A DNA stretch of 64,000 nucleotides from Sympetrum striolatum (Eukaryota; Arthropoda; Insecta; Odonata; Libellulidae): contig OX388346.1 in NCBI GenBank assembly GCA_947579665.1, positions 86,430,615 to 86,494,614 on the forward strand, read 5' to 3'. Shown here piece after piece: positions 35,847 to 47,765 of this stretch (positions are counted from its first letter, which is position 1; each line of letters opens with the position of its first letter). The position numbers and the translations under genes were made by a program. The notes under the pieces are model-generated. The model did not search any database, was not told the origin of the DNA, and saw only the letters and a list, made by a program, of their open reading frames with translations.

Positions 35847-38800
35847 ACCATACACGAAATGAGGGAATGTCCATTAGGTTGGTTGGGTTTTACAGTAGGA
35901 ATACTATTGAATAATATTAAGTTGTGGTTTTTCATTCAAATGACGTTCCACAAAGATAGTCTAAAACACCTTCAGCTTATTATTGATATTGCTGTTTGCT
36001 TTTTTCATTATCACTGTAGTAAGTAAAACGCGATCACAAGAATACATCACAATATATCACAAAAAAACACCTGACGTCATTCAATATTCCGATGGTTAAA
36101 TTATAATGTACTTAATGCTATAATTTCTATAACAGTATTGCGCTTCATTTCCAACAACAACAACAACAACGTTGTAAGCTGGATATAATCCCAGAGGTCC
36201 TGCAGAAAACTACGCTTCACGGCTGTATTCTGATAATAAGTGGGTTGGCACCTGACGTCATTCAATCATCCACACTACAACAAGTTTAAACAGTACTTAT
36301 TTTCTTATTATATCCGAGCATCCATTTTAAGGGACCTTTTAACCGCGTGGCGACATCCGAAATATGTTTTTTCCATTTTAGGAATCAGCAAATTTGCGCC
36401 ATTGTCGGAGTATTCGGGTGTGTCTCCCATAAATTACGATCCCATTCCAAACGAAAGTACAAAGCAGACGTGGTGAAGAGGGTGGTTAACGTGGTTGACT
36501 GCGCATACATTGGCCACGGGTTCGAGACCAGACGAAGGCAGAATGTTTTATGCGCCTGTCCCTATTGTTTGGCCGTCGCATGCGACATATTCATAGGTCA
36601 TTAAAGAGAATCTGGGAGAGCTTTCTCGAAGCCGTTTGTCATTCGCTGCATACTTAAAGTTTCTTCGCGGTATCGATGAAAAACTGAAAGTTGCCGATCT
36701 GTAATTCGAAAAAATTGAGTTTGATTCTATGGTATTAATTGGAGATACAAGCCAAAGCACTTGCAAGTTCTCTTTATTACTGAGCCCGATAGAAAATATG
36801 ATTGCATAGAACCCAAGAATTGAATAACGTATGGTAGGCCAGGCAGTGTTACTCAATTTTTCAATTATTATTTCTATATTTTTAGTAGTTGAATATATTT
36901 ACTCGTTTTCCTTACTGATTCATTAGTTGAACTTTAAACTTCATTGTGGTGTTTTTTATGTTCTTTAAATTATCATATTTTTTATTTAATTGATTGTTTT
37001 TTTGGTGATTCCACCTATGTAAACTTTCCCCGGATGATAAATTATAATGATTTACTCACCAGAGGAGAAATTAGAAAAAGTTGTCTACTTCACCGTTAAC
37101 ATTAGCGACTGAATCAAATTTGCCATGAGTGTGAATGATGCCGCGGTGCCTCTTCTGACTCGACAACTGCCTCTTTCTATCAACGAAACATGATCTATGA
37201 ACATTGTGTAAACCTGCCCTTGTACCAAACTTGCCTATCCTAACGCAAGGAAGACCAAAATTTGTCATGTAGCCAATACACATAATTTAAAATACATTAC
37301 GAGTATCTGTGAGAAGAACCACAAGGGAAAGCGAATGAGTATTACTAATTTAGATTGAATCAATGAAGACGTTACAATTAGACAAGTAAGAAAATGTAAT
37401 TGAAGCACGCAGCAAAGATGAACAAAGTGGTTCCATAAGTTTGAAACTTCAAATATCTCATTATCTGAAACTGATATCCATGAAAGAGTGATGAGATGTT
37501 TTGTTCATGTGTAAGATAATTTGATAGAAAATACGCTCAAGACATTTATTTCACAGTTTTCGTAGAGAAGCACGGTATATATTTGATAAATTCGAGTTAA
37601 ACATCCTTAAAAATGATGATGACTTAGGAGGTGAGGGATACATATGACATCAATTAATTAATAAAGGTCGATAACTGTTGGCATTAAAGTAAAAACAATA
37701 TCAATAGATTTCTCATTGTCTCGTAATATTTGTGATCCTTTCCTAGTGAACGTAAGCTTAGCATTTTCAGTCATTTGATAGAGGGATAGGGAGCAACTCC
37801 GTTTACTAAAGTGAATGGAACCACCGTAGAGGAACTAAGAACTAGAGGACTGCACATGTTTAAGGTTGTGATTTTGATACCTCAACGCGGAAAATTCGTT
37901 TTCAAACACGTTGTCTTCTTAGTGCCTCTTTGGCTAAGGCGTTAAAATTAAAATTTCAAACTCTTCTAATAACTAATCAACTTAAATCTTCTATTGACAA
38001 TTATTTTGTAGTTTCAAATGGGAAAAACAAACCCGAAGGGTTAATTAAGGATTCCTTGCTACTTCCCCGAATTGGACTGACAAAATCTTTAGGACAAAAC
38101 CTTAAGTTTTCATGTAACTTCATAAATTAGTCATTACAAGAGTAAGGAAGAAATGTAAAGCGCGCCTCATTTAATATCAAATACGGCTACAAAGGAAAAG
38201 CAATATTTGTCTTACCACACCCGTCCTTTGGAGTCGGAAATTTCTTACCTATTTAGTAGGCTTCATTCATAACAACGCTTTACATTCGTTTACTGAATAT
38301 CACTGCTGAGCGATTTTTGTGAGCTTCAAATGATGATTTACTATTCTCCACGTACTGACATAATCAACGATGGCGAATGCTAAAAAAGGAAGCAGTAAAT
38401 TCTAAGTATTGATGGTAGTGCAGTTTTAAGTGACCTTGTAAACCTTTATCCATCCGGTGAAAATATTGGTAAAGCTTTTGCACAAGTTTTTTAGGTACTT
38501 TTTACTATATTTAAAGAAAAGAGAAAAGTGATATTTTTCAACAATTTAAAAAGTAGAAAGTATTCCCTGGTAAGAAATGTAAATTAAAAACTAATACTTA
38601 TAAAACACTTATGCTCGTATCCTGAATTTTCTCTTAAAATTGATTGAGGACTTCAAATATTAGCTTAGAGAATCTTTATGTGCGTAAACATTATTTCCAT
38701 TGTCTGCTATCTTAAGCGAGGAAATTGCTACTTATAGTACGGACGAGATGACACGCGGATAAGTGTTGCGTAGATAGTGTCTGGTTGTGAAGGAACGAGT

Positions 38801-39027
38801 TGAGTGTCACCGCGTCAGCTTTAGTCACAGTTAACGCCAAGTTGTTTCATGCCATAAAGACATGCGAGCCATCAAATGGGTAGGAATTTACCAGTTATTG
38901 AAGTTTCTGAAGGAATTTCTATTGAATATTAATGTTATTGTTTCCTGTATTTCCTTATTAAGATTTTTTTCCTTTGTGTAGTATGATCGTTAGAATTGTA
39001 CCGAAAGCTGAAGTAATTTCGCATTTA

Positions 39028-39058
39028 TAGGCCCTATCGGGAATCGTACCCGGGACCT
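39028..39058 (-). repeat. Older SINE head used as insertion target
   Basis: The minus strand reads GGTCCCGGGTACGATTCCCG, a B-box-like sequence with one change, directly next to the left target duplication of the younger SINE B. It is probably an earlier tRNA-derived insertion. Confidence 0.45.
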
Positions 39059-39176
39059 CTTTAATGACAAATTCGTAGTAGTAGTAGTATTGTTAAAAGT
39101 GCTTCGACAGCTTAGGTCATTTCGCACATTGGCTCCCACCGGGAATCGAACCCGGGACCGCTTTAATGACAAATTC
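39059..39176 (-). repeat. SINE family B, copy 2, with 16-bp target duplication
   Basis: The insert (39075-39160, 86 bp) runs on the minus strand from a B box (GGGTTCGATTCCCGG) to a (TAC)n tail. It is flanked by perfect direct repeats CTTTAATGACAAATTC at 39059-39074 and 39161-39176. That is the mark of LINE-type target-primed insertion and fixes both ends. Only the 3' half of the tRNA region is present, so it is 5' truncated. Confidence 0.9.
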
Positions 39177-41859
39177 AATGACGAATTCGGTATCTAATAT
39201 AATAACCTCGCTTTCAGGGATCTCTTTTTCTTTGTCATTTCAACATTAATGTGATCATAATTCCGTTAATGACTAATAAATTGCAGTGAATAATGTTGAA
39301 CGTAGGAAGCGAATTGAATTCCTTATATTGAGTGCTAGAATTTCTTTGGAAGCAGTCCCATGATCGTCTCGTACACTGAAATCATTATTACTGACTTAGC
39401 AGAAGAAATAAAGAAATGTTACGCGAACCTTGTTTTGCAAGGAAAAGTAAAACCCCTTTGGTGAAATGATTTCCGAGATATCGAAGGTATAGATTCTGTT
39501 AAATTACAAAATAATTTAAGGGAGGAAAACCATAGGAAGTTTTGATCTGGCCATCTAGATGAAGAGATTTCAACGATAAAAGAAGTTGGTAACATCTTTT
39601 GAATTCGATAAAATAGTTGAACAGTTAGTGCCCCCGGGCAGTATGGAAAAATAGATAGGTAGGTAGGACCCTATGTTATGGCGCATTCAGAAAGATAAGT
39701 TAATAACGGTGTAAAAAAGCGTTTCCGTGAGAAAGGAATTAGCATATTGTATAACACAGAATTTCTACGCAGTGATTCAAGGTTAAAAATTAAATAGGAT
39801 GTTTCTCAATATCAATTTCCGTGGGGCGAATCCGTTCCGCTGGCATTCAATTCGGCGCCAGTCGGCCTCCTATTCTGAGGAAATGTTTCTGGAGGGCCCT
39901 AAAAGGTCGTTGAACTCCCTTACATCGAATATCATAGAAAAAGAAAATAAACGAAGAAGGTCGAAGTATAATTACGGACAATTCATTCATAACATTCAAA
40001 GCTCTAAATCTTAGCAATTGCGATCATTAAATTTATCAATCTACGGAAGACATTTAAGAATTAATCTAAAATGTCTAAAAATTTCGAGAAACGAATGACT
40101 AAGTCGGAAATCGTTTTAACAGGGTTTAACTCAGTGTTAAACAAACGAAGTGTGTTTAAAATATAAACTAATATACATTGCAAATTAAAATAATTTCATG
40201 GTGAATAAAAATAATAAGCATCGTCATAGTAATGTTTAATAAACAAGGCAATCCCATTAAAATTGTGATGGAAATAGTAATGAATTTGATCTGAACTCAT
40301 TCATTACGAAGTAATTTAAATTAGTCGAATTCTCCCAACTATGATTTCATTTTGTTACACTGATGAATTCAAATTCGCAAATAAAACTGAAAGATTAAAA
40401 TTCAAAGCTATGAGAAACTGAAAATCCAAATGTATTTGCGTCAATAAAGTGGGTAATAAATTAAATTAATTTTATCTTTACATTCGAATATATCAATGAG
40501 TAAATACATAATCTGCATATAAAGACTGTCAACACATATCTTTTACGAAAATCCGTTATAACCCGAAAATATCTTCAGTTTTTAGACGTTGCTGTTTTTT
40601 GCAGAACTAAGGATACTAGTAGTGTTATGATAATCAGCTAAGATTCGAAACGGAGAAAATATCAATGGGCACAGAGTGTTGGGGGTGCAATGGGCAATGC
40701 CGAAAAGCATTTTCCCATTAATTTCCATCGGACCATTGACATAAACGTAGGATAGTATTGTATCTATAGTGACATACGCTGAAGAAAGCTTCATCAAGAA
40801 ATGCGAGAAAGCCTCTATCCGATGGTAAAGTATACATTCGTTAAAGCCGCAGAATATCTCCACGCTTACGTAACTAGTAATATATACTTCAAGCCCTAGA
40901 GACTACTCGCAAGAAATGCTTTTTGATTTACTAACTTAGTGGAGAAGCTATGAACAATATAATAATAGATAATAACCTAAGTATAGTTTTCGACGGTTTG
41001 ATTGGAACGCTTAAAAAGTTCGGAAAACTCTTTTTATTTTCCTACGGAATCCAATCAGCTAGATTTACAATGAAATCCAGAGAATGCTATTTCCTTATAG
41101 CTCTACCCTAGGCAAATGATCATTACTGATAGAGGACATCATTAGCTAGTTAAAAGAACCTTAACGTAAGAGCTTTTATCGTAAAAGCCTCGACCAAAGA
41201 TTTACAGATTGTTAGCCCCTCAAAAGCTTAAAAATGCTAGAAAAAGTTAGCTTTATCTTCCCCCAGTATCCAATAAAATAGATTTCCAAGGAAAATATAG
41301 CAGAAAGCTATTTCCTGAAAATCAATAGAAGAAAAAAACATTCATGATAGAGAGCATCATCAGCAAGATAATACTAGTCTTATCGTAAATGCTACGTTTA
41401 AAGATTTATAGATTGTTAGTCCCTCATAAAGTGTGCGCAGAAATGCCTTTCATCACAGAATTTAAATCCTTCAGCCAAGCGAGTTAAAGAGGAAAAACAA
41501 ACCGGTAGCCAAAGCGATAAAACTAACAAGATAGATCCATCAAGATACCACTTCACTTTGCGCAACGCTGAAGCCGAGCAATTCACTTCGGTCCTCAGTA
41601 CTTTAGCATTGAAATTTATGATATTTAGATATGGGAATCCCTAGAAGTATTTTCTGATCTAAGGATTGATCAGAGAAGCTTAAAATTAAGAGGAAATGTG
41701 AGTATATTATCTTGTCTCACTTTGCTCCTTTAACTTCCTTAATGAGTCGATGCCTTGGATTCAATATGCATACACGGAACCGGTCCTAGTAGTATTGGTG
41801 CCCTGGTAAGATTTAATAATGAAAAACATTTGTAAACAACCAACAGCATGCTAACCCAT

Positions 41860-43160
41860 GTGGAAATATTTGTTGGTTTCCTATAAAATTTTCGAATACA
41901 TACCAATAACATTTCCATTAGAAATTCTATTGGATTCCATTAGAGTTTTGGCCGTTGGTTTCCTATTGGTATTGGTTTCCTATTGGTTTTCCGCTAATAT
42001 TCCTGTTGGTTTTAACCAAAATCCTATTGGTTTTCTAATGGTTTACCGTTGCTTCCTATTGGTATTCCGTGAATATTCCTGTTGGTTTTAACTAAAATCC
42101 TATCGGTTTTTTAATGGTTTATCGCATAATTTATTTCCAGGTTTAAAAGGTATAATTTTCAGTAAAGAAATGCAAAATACACTTAAATATTTATTACCAC
42201 AAACAACAAAATACATCATTTCCAAATTAGTTGCTATTAATTGCTAAATCCAACTTCTTGGCCGCTTTCCTCAGATTGATTCACACCTACCTCGTTAACC
42301 ACGTTCTTGCAAATATTATTACAATCAAAGCACTTTCCTATGTTTTCCATTGTTCTTTTCTTCTGCTACCTGCTCACTTCCGGACAAACTCTTTCTTCCT
42401 TTACATATTACAAACTTTACAAACTGTTTCTTCCTTTACACACCTACTCACACAGCTCACCATGTGAATTACTACGAAAGTGGTGCAAATGGCCCGAATT
42501 TTACGAATACTCTTTTAGAAACTTTTGCTATTTCTTTCGAATACAGTACGATCATTTTAACTTATACCGTCGCGTTTTCACTTAAAATAAAAATGTGCAC
42601 TTTCACAAAACACTCCCGAACTCTTTCTCCTCACGAACTTTCGCACTGCTTCCTCTCTCTTGCATCCCCACGCCGCCGTTAGGGTCCCGTTATCCCTAGC
42701 GTCCCTAGCGGACCCTTAGGGAACAACCACCCCGGGGCCGTCTGCTACTTGTACAATACATTTATCATTAGCCCATGAGATTACATTACTATCAAATTCC
42801 ATACTCTTGAAATGTTTGTTAGAATATCTAAGGATTATTCTCCTATATGGCGGAAGTTATACAAGTGCATAGCGCCTCTACGCAGTGAATTGAACGAAAA
42901 CCAATATAGACTTTTCAGATCCAGTACGTCCCAATAAGAATAACCAAGCTTCGTAATACCAACACACACCATTAAAAACACCATAGGAAACCAATATAAA
43001 CTGATAAGATCCTGCGAAACGTCCCAATAGGAAATACTGAGCTTCCTAAAACCAATACACACCAACAAAGACACCATACGAAACCAATACAAACCAATAT
43101 AAGCGAAGAAAACCAACATAAACCAACAGAAATACCAATAGGAACCTAGGAAAATTTTCA
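41860..43160. mobile_element. Foldback-type element with subrepeat arrays in inverted arms
   Basis: The left arm (41860-42125) is made of short TTGGTTTTCCTATTGG-like subrepeats with a 76-bp higher-order period. The right arm (42895-43150) holds the inverted equivalents (AAACCAATA, CCAATAGGAA) with a 93-bp period. The 770-bp middle has no convincing gene. Terminal inverted arms built from simple subrepeats are the hallmark of foldback (FB/Galileo-like) transposons. The arms are diverged and I could not define a target duplication. Confidence 0.6.
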
Positions 43161-43690
43161 TACGGGAAAACAATGACAAAAAAAATCTCTATAATCATTA
43201 ATCTTAATTGATTCTATACATAATTCTTTCTTCCCGAAACTTTTTGAATGTCCTTTTTACGTTAGGTTTTTATATTTTTTTCTTTTTACTCTCTTACTAC
43301 TCTTGGACTAGGAACTCGTCCCAATGGCAAACTCATGATGCCAATTCATAGAACCGAAATTTGCAGTAAATCTCTCCTTGTCATCGGAGCAAAATATCGG
43401 AATGAATTTGCTCAACCAAAATTAATACAATCATCTTTATTTTCATTTAAACGTGAGATCGTTGAAAAACTCTATCGGTCGGAGCATCCTTAGCTGTTTC
43501 CATCATTCCCTCCAATCGTCGTTGCACCCAATCAATACTCTTCCTTTCTGTTTTTTTAAATCTGAATAGCTATGTATACATCTCATCTACCCTTTCTTTC
43601 TCTCTTCATTTTCAGTTTCATCTAACCCTCTTTCTGCTGAGATAAATTTGAAAAAGTCGACGGAAGCCGCTGGCTGACCTTTATTTATTT

Positions 43691-44830
43691 ACTAGCTGAA
43701 GCGCCCGTTGATTCTCAACGGGGAATATAGAAGTAGATTAAATTCAAGTTGCCGGTCGTGCAATGCGTAAATTCCCTGTAGAATACAGTCTAAAATCCCA
43801 AGAAATTATTACTACACAAGAAAATTCATGAGGTCGGTTCAAAAATCGCATTGATCTTCAGGAGGACTGGTTGTTTACAACCTCAACAATTTTGGAAAAT
43901 TCACGCGTATTTTGTCGAAATTCTAGTAATTTCGACTCGGAAACAATATTTCACGATCAAAATTAGAATATTCATTTAATTTCCGTTCTTTTGCTTCTTG
44001 TCTCGACTCCGCACGACTATTTTTCTATTTTAATTCTTCAAAAGAAATATAGTCTGCCTCCGATTAAAGTGAAGATTAGATTTATTCTTTATGGAAACCC
44101 ATCTGAGCGATCTTGGTTCGAACCCAGCAAAATTATCGAATAAAATTGAGACAGTACGTCCTTCCTGGTCCCAGAAAGTACGTACTCAAAGTTTGACGCG
44201 AATCTGGCAAACGGTTTGTACTAAAATCGAAGACTCCGAAGACTGAGAAGAGTACCTACAATTGCTGGTTACCTTCTCACAGAAAATTTCTCGTTATCCA
44301 TGTAATATATCGTCCTCCTCAATCATTAGCTTTATGTGCCTAAAGTCCACGAGTATTTTTACGGGATAAAACATGAGCTCGGATTCAACAATGGGATCGG
44401 TCGTCAGGGGGATGAGTTGTTTATAGCCTCGAATTTTCACAAAATGTTTGTATATTTTACCAATATTCTCGCAAATTCTAATCGAAAGTAAGGTTCCACG
44501 ACCAAAATAAGAATATTTATTAAATTTTCTTTCTTTTGGAGTTTGTCTCGACTCTGTACGACTATTCCTTCTAATTTAATTCTTCAAAAGAAATAAAGCC
44601 TGCAACCGATAAAAGTGAAGCTTGCGTGTATTCCTGATGAAAATCTATCTGAGCGATCCTGGTTCGAATCCAGCAAAATTCTTGAATAAAAATGCGACAG
44701 TACTTCCTTCCTGATATCAGAGGACACGTATGCAAAGTTTGAGACAAATCGGGCAACCGGTGTGGACTCCAATCCAAGACAAACAAACAAACCCACAAAC
44801 AAACCCACAGAATTTCTGCTTTATATATAT
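43691..44830. repeat. Interspersed repeat ACTAGCTGAAGCGCCC, full dimer (A1+B1)
   Basis: It starts ACTAGCTGAAGCGCCCGTTG and ends CACAGAATTTCTGC followed by TATA repeats. Monomer A (43691-44341) and monomer B (44342-44830) are diverged copies of one another. Shared blocks include catgag.tcgg, gtttgtctcgactc, gaagcttg or gaagatt, ctgagcgatc.tggttcgaa and aaagtttga. No long ORF. Elements starting ACTAGCTGA with a CAAACAAAC-rich end are widespread in arthropods, but I cannot assign a superfamily. Confidence 0.7.
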
Positions 44831-45481
44831 ACTAGCTGAAGCGCCCGTTGATTCTCAACGGGGAATATAGAAGTAGATTAAATTCAAGTTGCCGGTCGTG
44901 CAATGCGTAAATTCCCTTTAGAATAAGGTCTAAAATCCCAAGCTATTCTTACTGTACAGGAAAATTCATGAGCTCGGCTCAAAAATCTCATTGATCGTGA
45001 GGAGGATTGGCTGTTTACAACCTCAAAAATGTTTGGATAATTCACGCGTATTTTATCAAAATTCTCCAAATTTCGATTTGGAAACAATATTTCACGATCA
45101 AAATTAGAATATTCATTTAATTTCCGTTCTTTTGCTACTTGTTTCGACTCCGCACGACTATTTTTCTATTTTAATTCTTCAAAGGAAATATAGCCTGCTA
45201 CCGATTAAAGTGAAGATTAGATTTATTCTTTATGGAAACCCATCTGAGCGATCTTGGTTCGAAACCAGCAAAATTATCGAATAAAATTGAGACAGTACGT
45301 CCTTCCTGGTCCCAGAAAACACGTACGCAAAGTTTGACGCGAATCTGGCAAACGGTTTGTACTAAAATCGAAGACACACAATCTTCTGACTGTAATTACG
45401 TTCCTGCAATTGCTGGTTACCTTCTTACAGAAAATTTCTCGTTATCCATGTAATATATCGTACTCTTCAATCATCAGCTTT
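44831..45481. repeat. Second copy of monomer A (A2)
   Basis: It begins immediately after the TATA tail of B1 and is highly similar to A1 from ACTAGCTGAAGC to AATCATCAGCTTTA. It then breaks where A1 continues into B1. Confidence 0.75.
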
Positions 45482-45599
45482 ACGAGTAAAATGTAGCTTG
45501 CATACTGCAAGCAGATCGACAACACTAATTTCATATCGGCATCATATCGGGACGGACATCAAAAGAAAAAATAAAATTCAAAATATTCGTAGAATTCGC

Positions 45600-46330
45600 T
45601 GCAATTTAATCACCTGGCAGCGAACCCCGGTCTTCCTGGTGTACTTACTATGCAGCAAAATAGAAAATTACCATATCAAACTATGTGTGAAAATTCAAGC
45701 AAAACTATTAGGTGCAACTACCTCAAACGACGTCCTACTATTCACATACACTCCTTATTTGAGAAATTATAATGTGCTCTGGCATCAAACCCAGGAACAG
45801 CATGGTCTTATCTATTTTTTTTCTTAAACAAAGTGTTAATATACATCTTCCATCTAAGCAAGAGCTCCCTTACATATCGATAAAAGCATAAAAAAATTAT
45901 GAAAAGATACCCCATAGTATTATATATGGGTGATATTTTTACCGCCCGGCATCGAACCCGGGTCTTTCAGGCAATACTTTCTATGCAGCACAAAAGAAAA
46001 ACACCATCTCTAACCGCGTATGCAAATTCAAGCAGAAATTTTTGTTACAACTGCCTCAAATGACGTCCTACTTTTCCTTTATATTCCTTATGAGAGAAAC
46101 GTTATTGTGCTCTGGCTTCGAACCCAGGAACAGTACGGTCTTATGAAAATTTTTTTCTAAAACTTATTCGTACCATACATCTTCCAGCCAAGCACGAACA
46201 TCCTATCATTTCGATAAGTGCATCTAAAAAAATAATGAAAAATGGCTCCCATGTATTTTAAAGGGCAGATCTTTGCATCGTCCTAGCATCGAACCCAGGA
46301 TAACTTTTGTAAAAGTCATTGATGTTTTCG
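45600..46330 (-). repeat. 333-bp tandem tRNA-like repeat, two units plus a fragment
   Basis: Units share cggcatcgaacccgggtctt-like B-box sequence (minus strand), ctatgcagca, cctcaaa.gacgtccta and gtgctctggc at a constant 333-bp spacing (for example 45651 to 45984 and 45774 to 46107). A third start lies at about 46285. Each unit carries two B-box-like sequences. The array separates monomers A2 and B2 of the neighbouring repeat. Confidence 0.65.
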
Positions 46331-46579
46331 AAAGTCCAAGACCATAAATATAGGCACCTTGAGTTTTACTTCTCTACCTATCCGGAAAGTATTTTTTTTT
46401 ATTCCCGAAAATCACGGCAATGCATTCAAACGGGAAAAATCGGGACTTTGGGGCCCTCTGGAATCGAACCTATGACACTGAGGATCAAAGTCTCTTTTTT
46501 CCTGGGGGTTTCACGTTATGGCCAATATGTCATAAAAATTTCAGATCAATGACGCTTGTAGTTTAGGCTGTGAATTTGT

Positions 46580-46606
46580 ATCCTATCTATCTATCTATCT
46601 ATATAG
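46580..46606. repeat. (TATC)n microsatellite
   Basis: Several tandem TATC units just before monomer B2. Confidence 0.85.
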
Positions 46607-46656
46607 GTATATATATGAATGAATCCGGAGAAGCATCTATATATAATAGATGGGCC

Positions 46657-47165
46657 AAAGTCCACGAGTATTTTTACGGGATAAAGCATGAGCTCGGATT
46701 CAACAATGGGATCGGTCGTCAGGGGGATGAGTTGTTTACAGCCTCGAATTTTCACGAAAGTTTTGTATATTTTACCAATATTCTCGCAAATTCTAATCGA
46801 AAGTAAGATTCCACGACTAAAATAAGAATCTTTATTCAATTTTCTTTCTTTCGGTGTTTGTCTCGACTCTGTACGACTATTTCTTCTAATTTAATTCTTC
46901 AGGAGAAATAAAGCCTGCAACCGATGAAAGTGAAGCTTACGTGTATTCCTTATGAAAATTTATCTGAGCGATCTTGGTTCGAATCCAGCAAAATTCTTGA
47001 ATACAAATGCGACAGTACTTCCTTCCTGATGTCAGAGGACACGTATGCAAAGTTTGAGACAAATCGGGCAATCGGTGTGGACTCCAATCCAAGACAAACA
47101 AACAAACCCACAAACACACAAACCCACAAACACACAAACACACAGAATTTCTGCTTTATATACTA
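46657..47165. repeat. Second copy of monomer B (B2)
   Basis: Closely matches B1 from AAAGTCCACGAG to ACAGAATTTCTGCTTTATA. Together with A2 it would form a second full dimer, now split by about 1.2 kb (45482-46656). Confidence 0.75.
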
Positions 47166-47314
47166 TAGATAGATTATTTTTTTTTCTTTGACGAATATTA
47201 ATTAGTAGGAAATTTCATTATATCTGTGATGTTTTTCTTATTTTCTTTCTCACTTTAGTAAATGTTATATTTTTCTCTTGTAATTAATAATATTTTTATG
47301 TTTCTAAAAAATAC

Positions 47315-47347
47315 GACCGGTTTCGGGTTCAACCCATCATCAGGTAA
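47315..47347 (-). ncRNA. Hammerhead ribozyme-like motif, left end of the Penelope-like element
   Basis: A perfect inverted copy of the right-hand motif: CUGAUGA, stem II GGGUU/AACCC, GAAA, ACCGGU and GUC on the minus strand (GUC at 47317-47315). Transcription outward to the left would be needed to produce it. Confidence 0.75.
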
Positions 47348-47765
47348 CCAGAAGACAATAATCACAGAGTATATATACAACTGAAAACCAAGGGAGGGGC
47401 AAAGAGAGTGAAGGGGCTAGCAGGAAGAATGTGGGGGAGGGGGCGGGAGGTGAGGAAGAATAGACCTAAAAATGGCGGAATTATTTTCGCTGAAGAGATG
47501 CTCGTTAACTAGGTTCCTGGAAAACTGCAGGTGGCGGTGTATTTCCAATTGCTCGAGGAGGTTGAGCCTTTTCCCTTTAGAAGCCACGTTAAGAAGAATG
47601 GGAGAGAAGGATGCTCCGTGGTTACTTTCGTTTAAATGCATTGCGAAATGTGAATTTTTTAAATCTTTAAGGAAGGATGCTCTGTGTTCTTCAGCACGTG
47701 TTGCTATGGCCCTACCACTCTGGCCAACGTAGCTACTGTCGCAATCCAGTCTCGCAGTCCAGTCT

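Larger units (their letters stand above)
32701..41854. other. Non-coding flank or far-upstream intron
   Basis: About 9 kb with a second G+C-rich patch at 33290-33500 that has a very strong minus-strand acceptor (CTCTCCTTTGGCAG, exon side from 33458) but no clear donor or domain; it might be a 5' UTR exon. A lone hammerhead-like motif lies at 35.8 kb, an (AAC)n run near 36155-36170, and a nested SINE at 39.1 kb. I see no other gene. Confidence 0.4.

Noticed and set aside
40582..40863. Minus-strand 93-codon ORF MEIFCGFNECILYHR...
   Set aside because: No domain or splice context recognised; probably chance or an unrecognisable relic.
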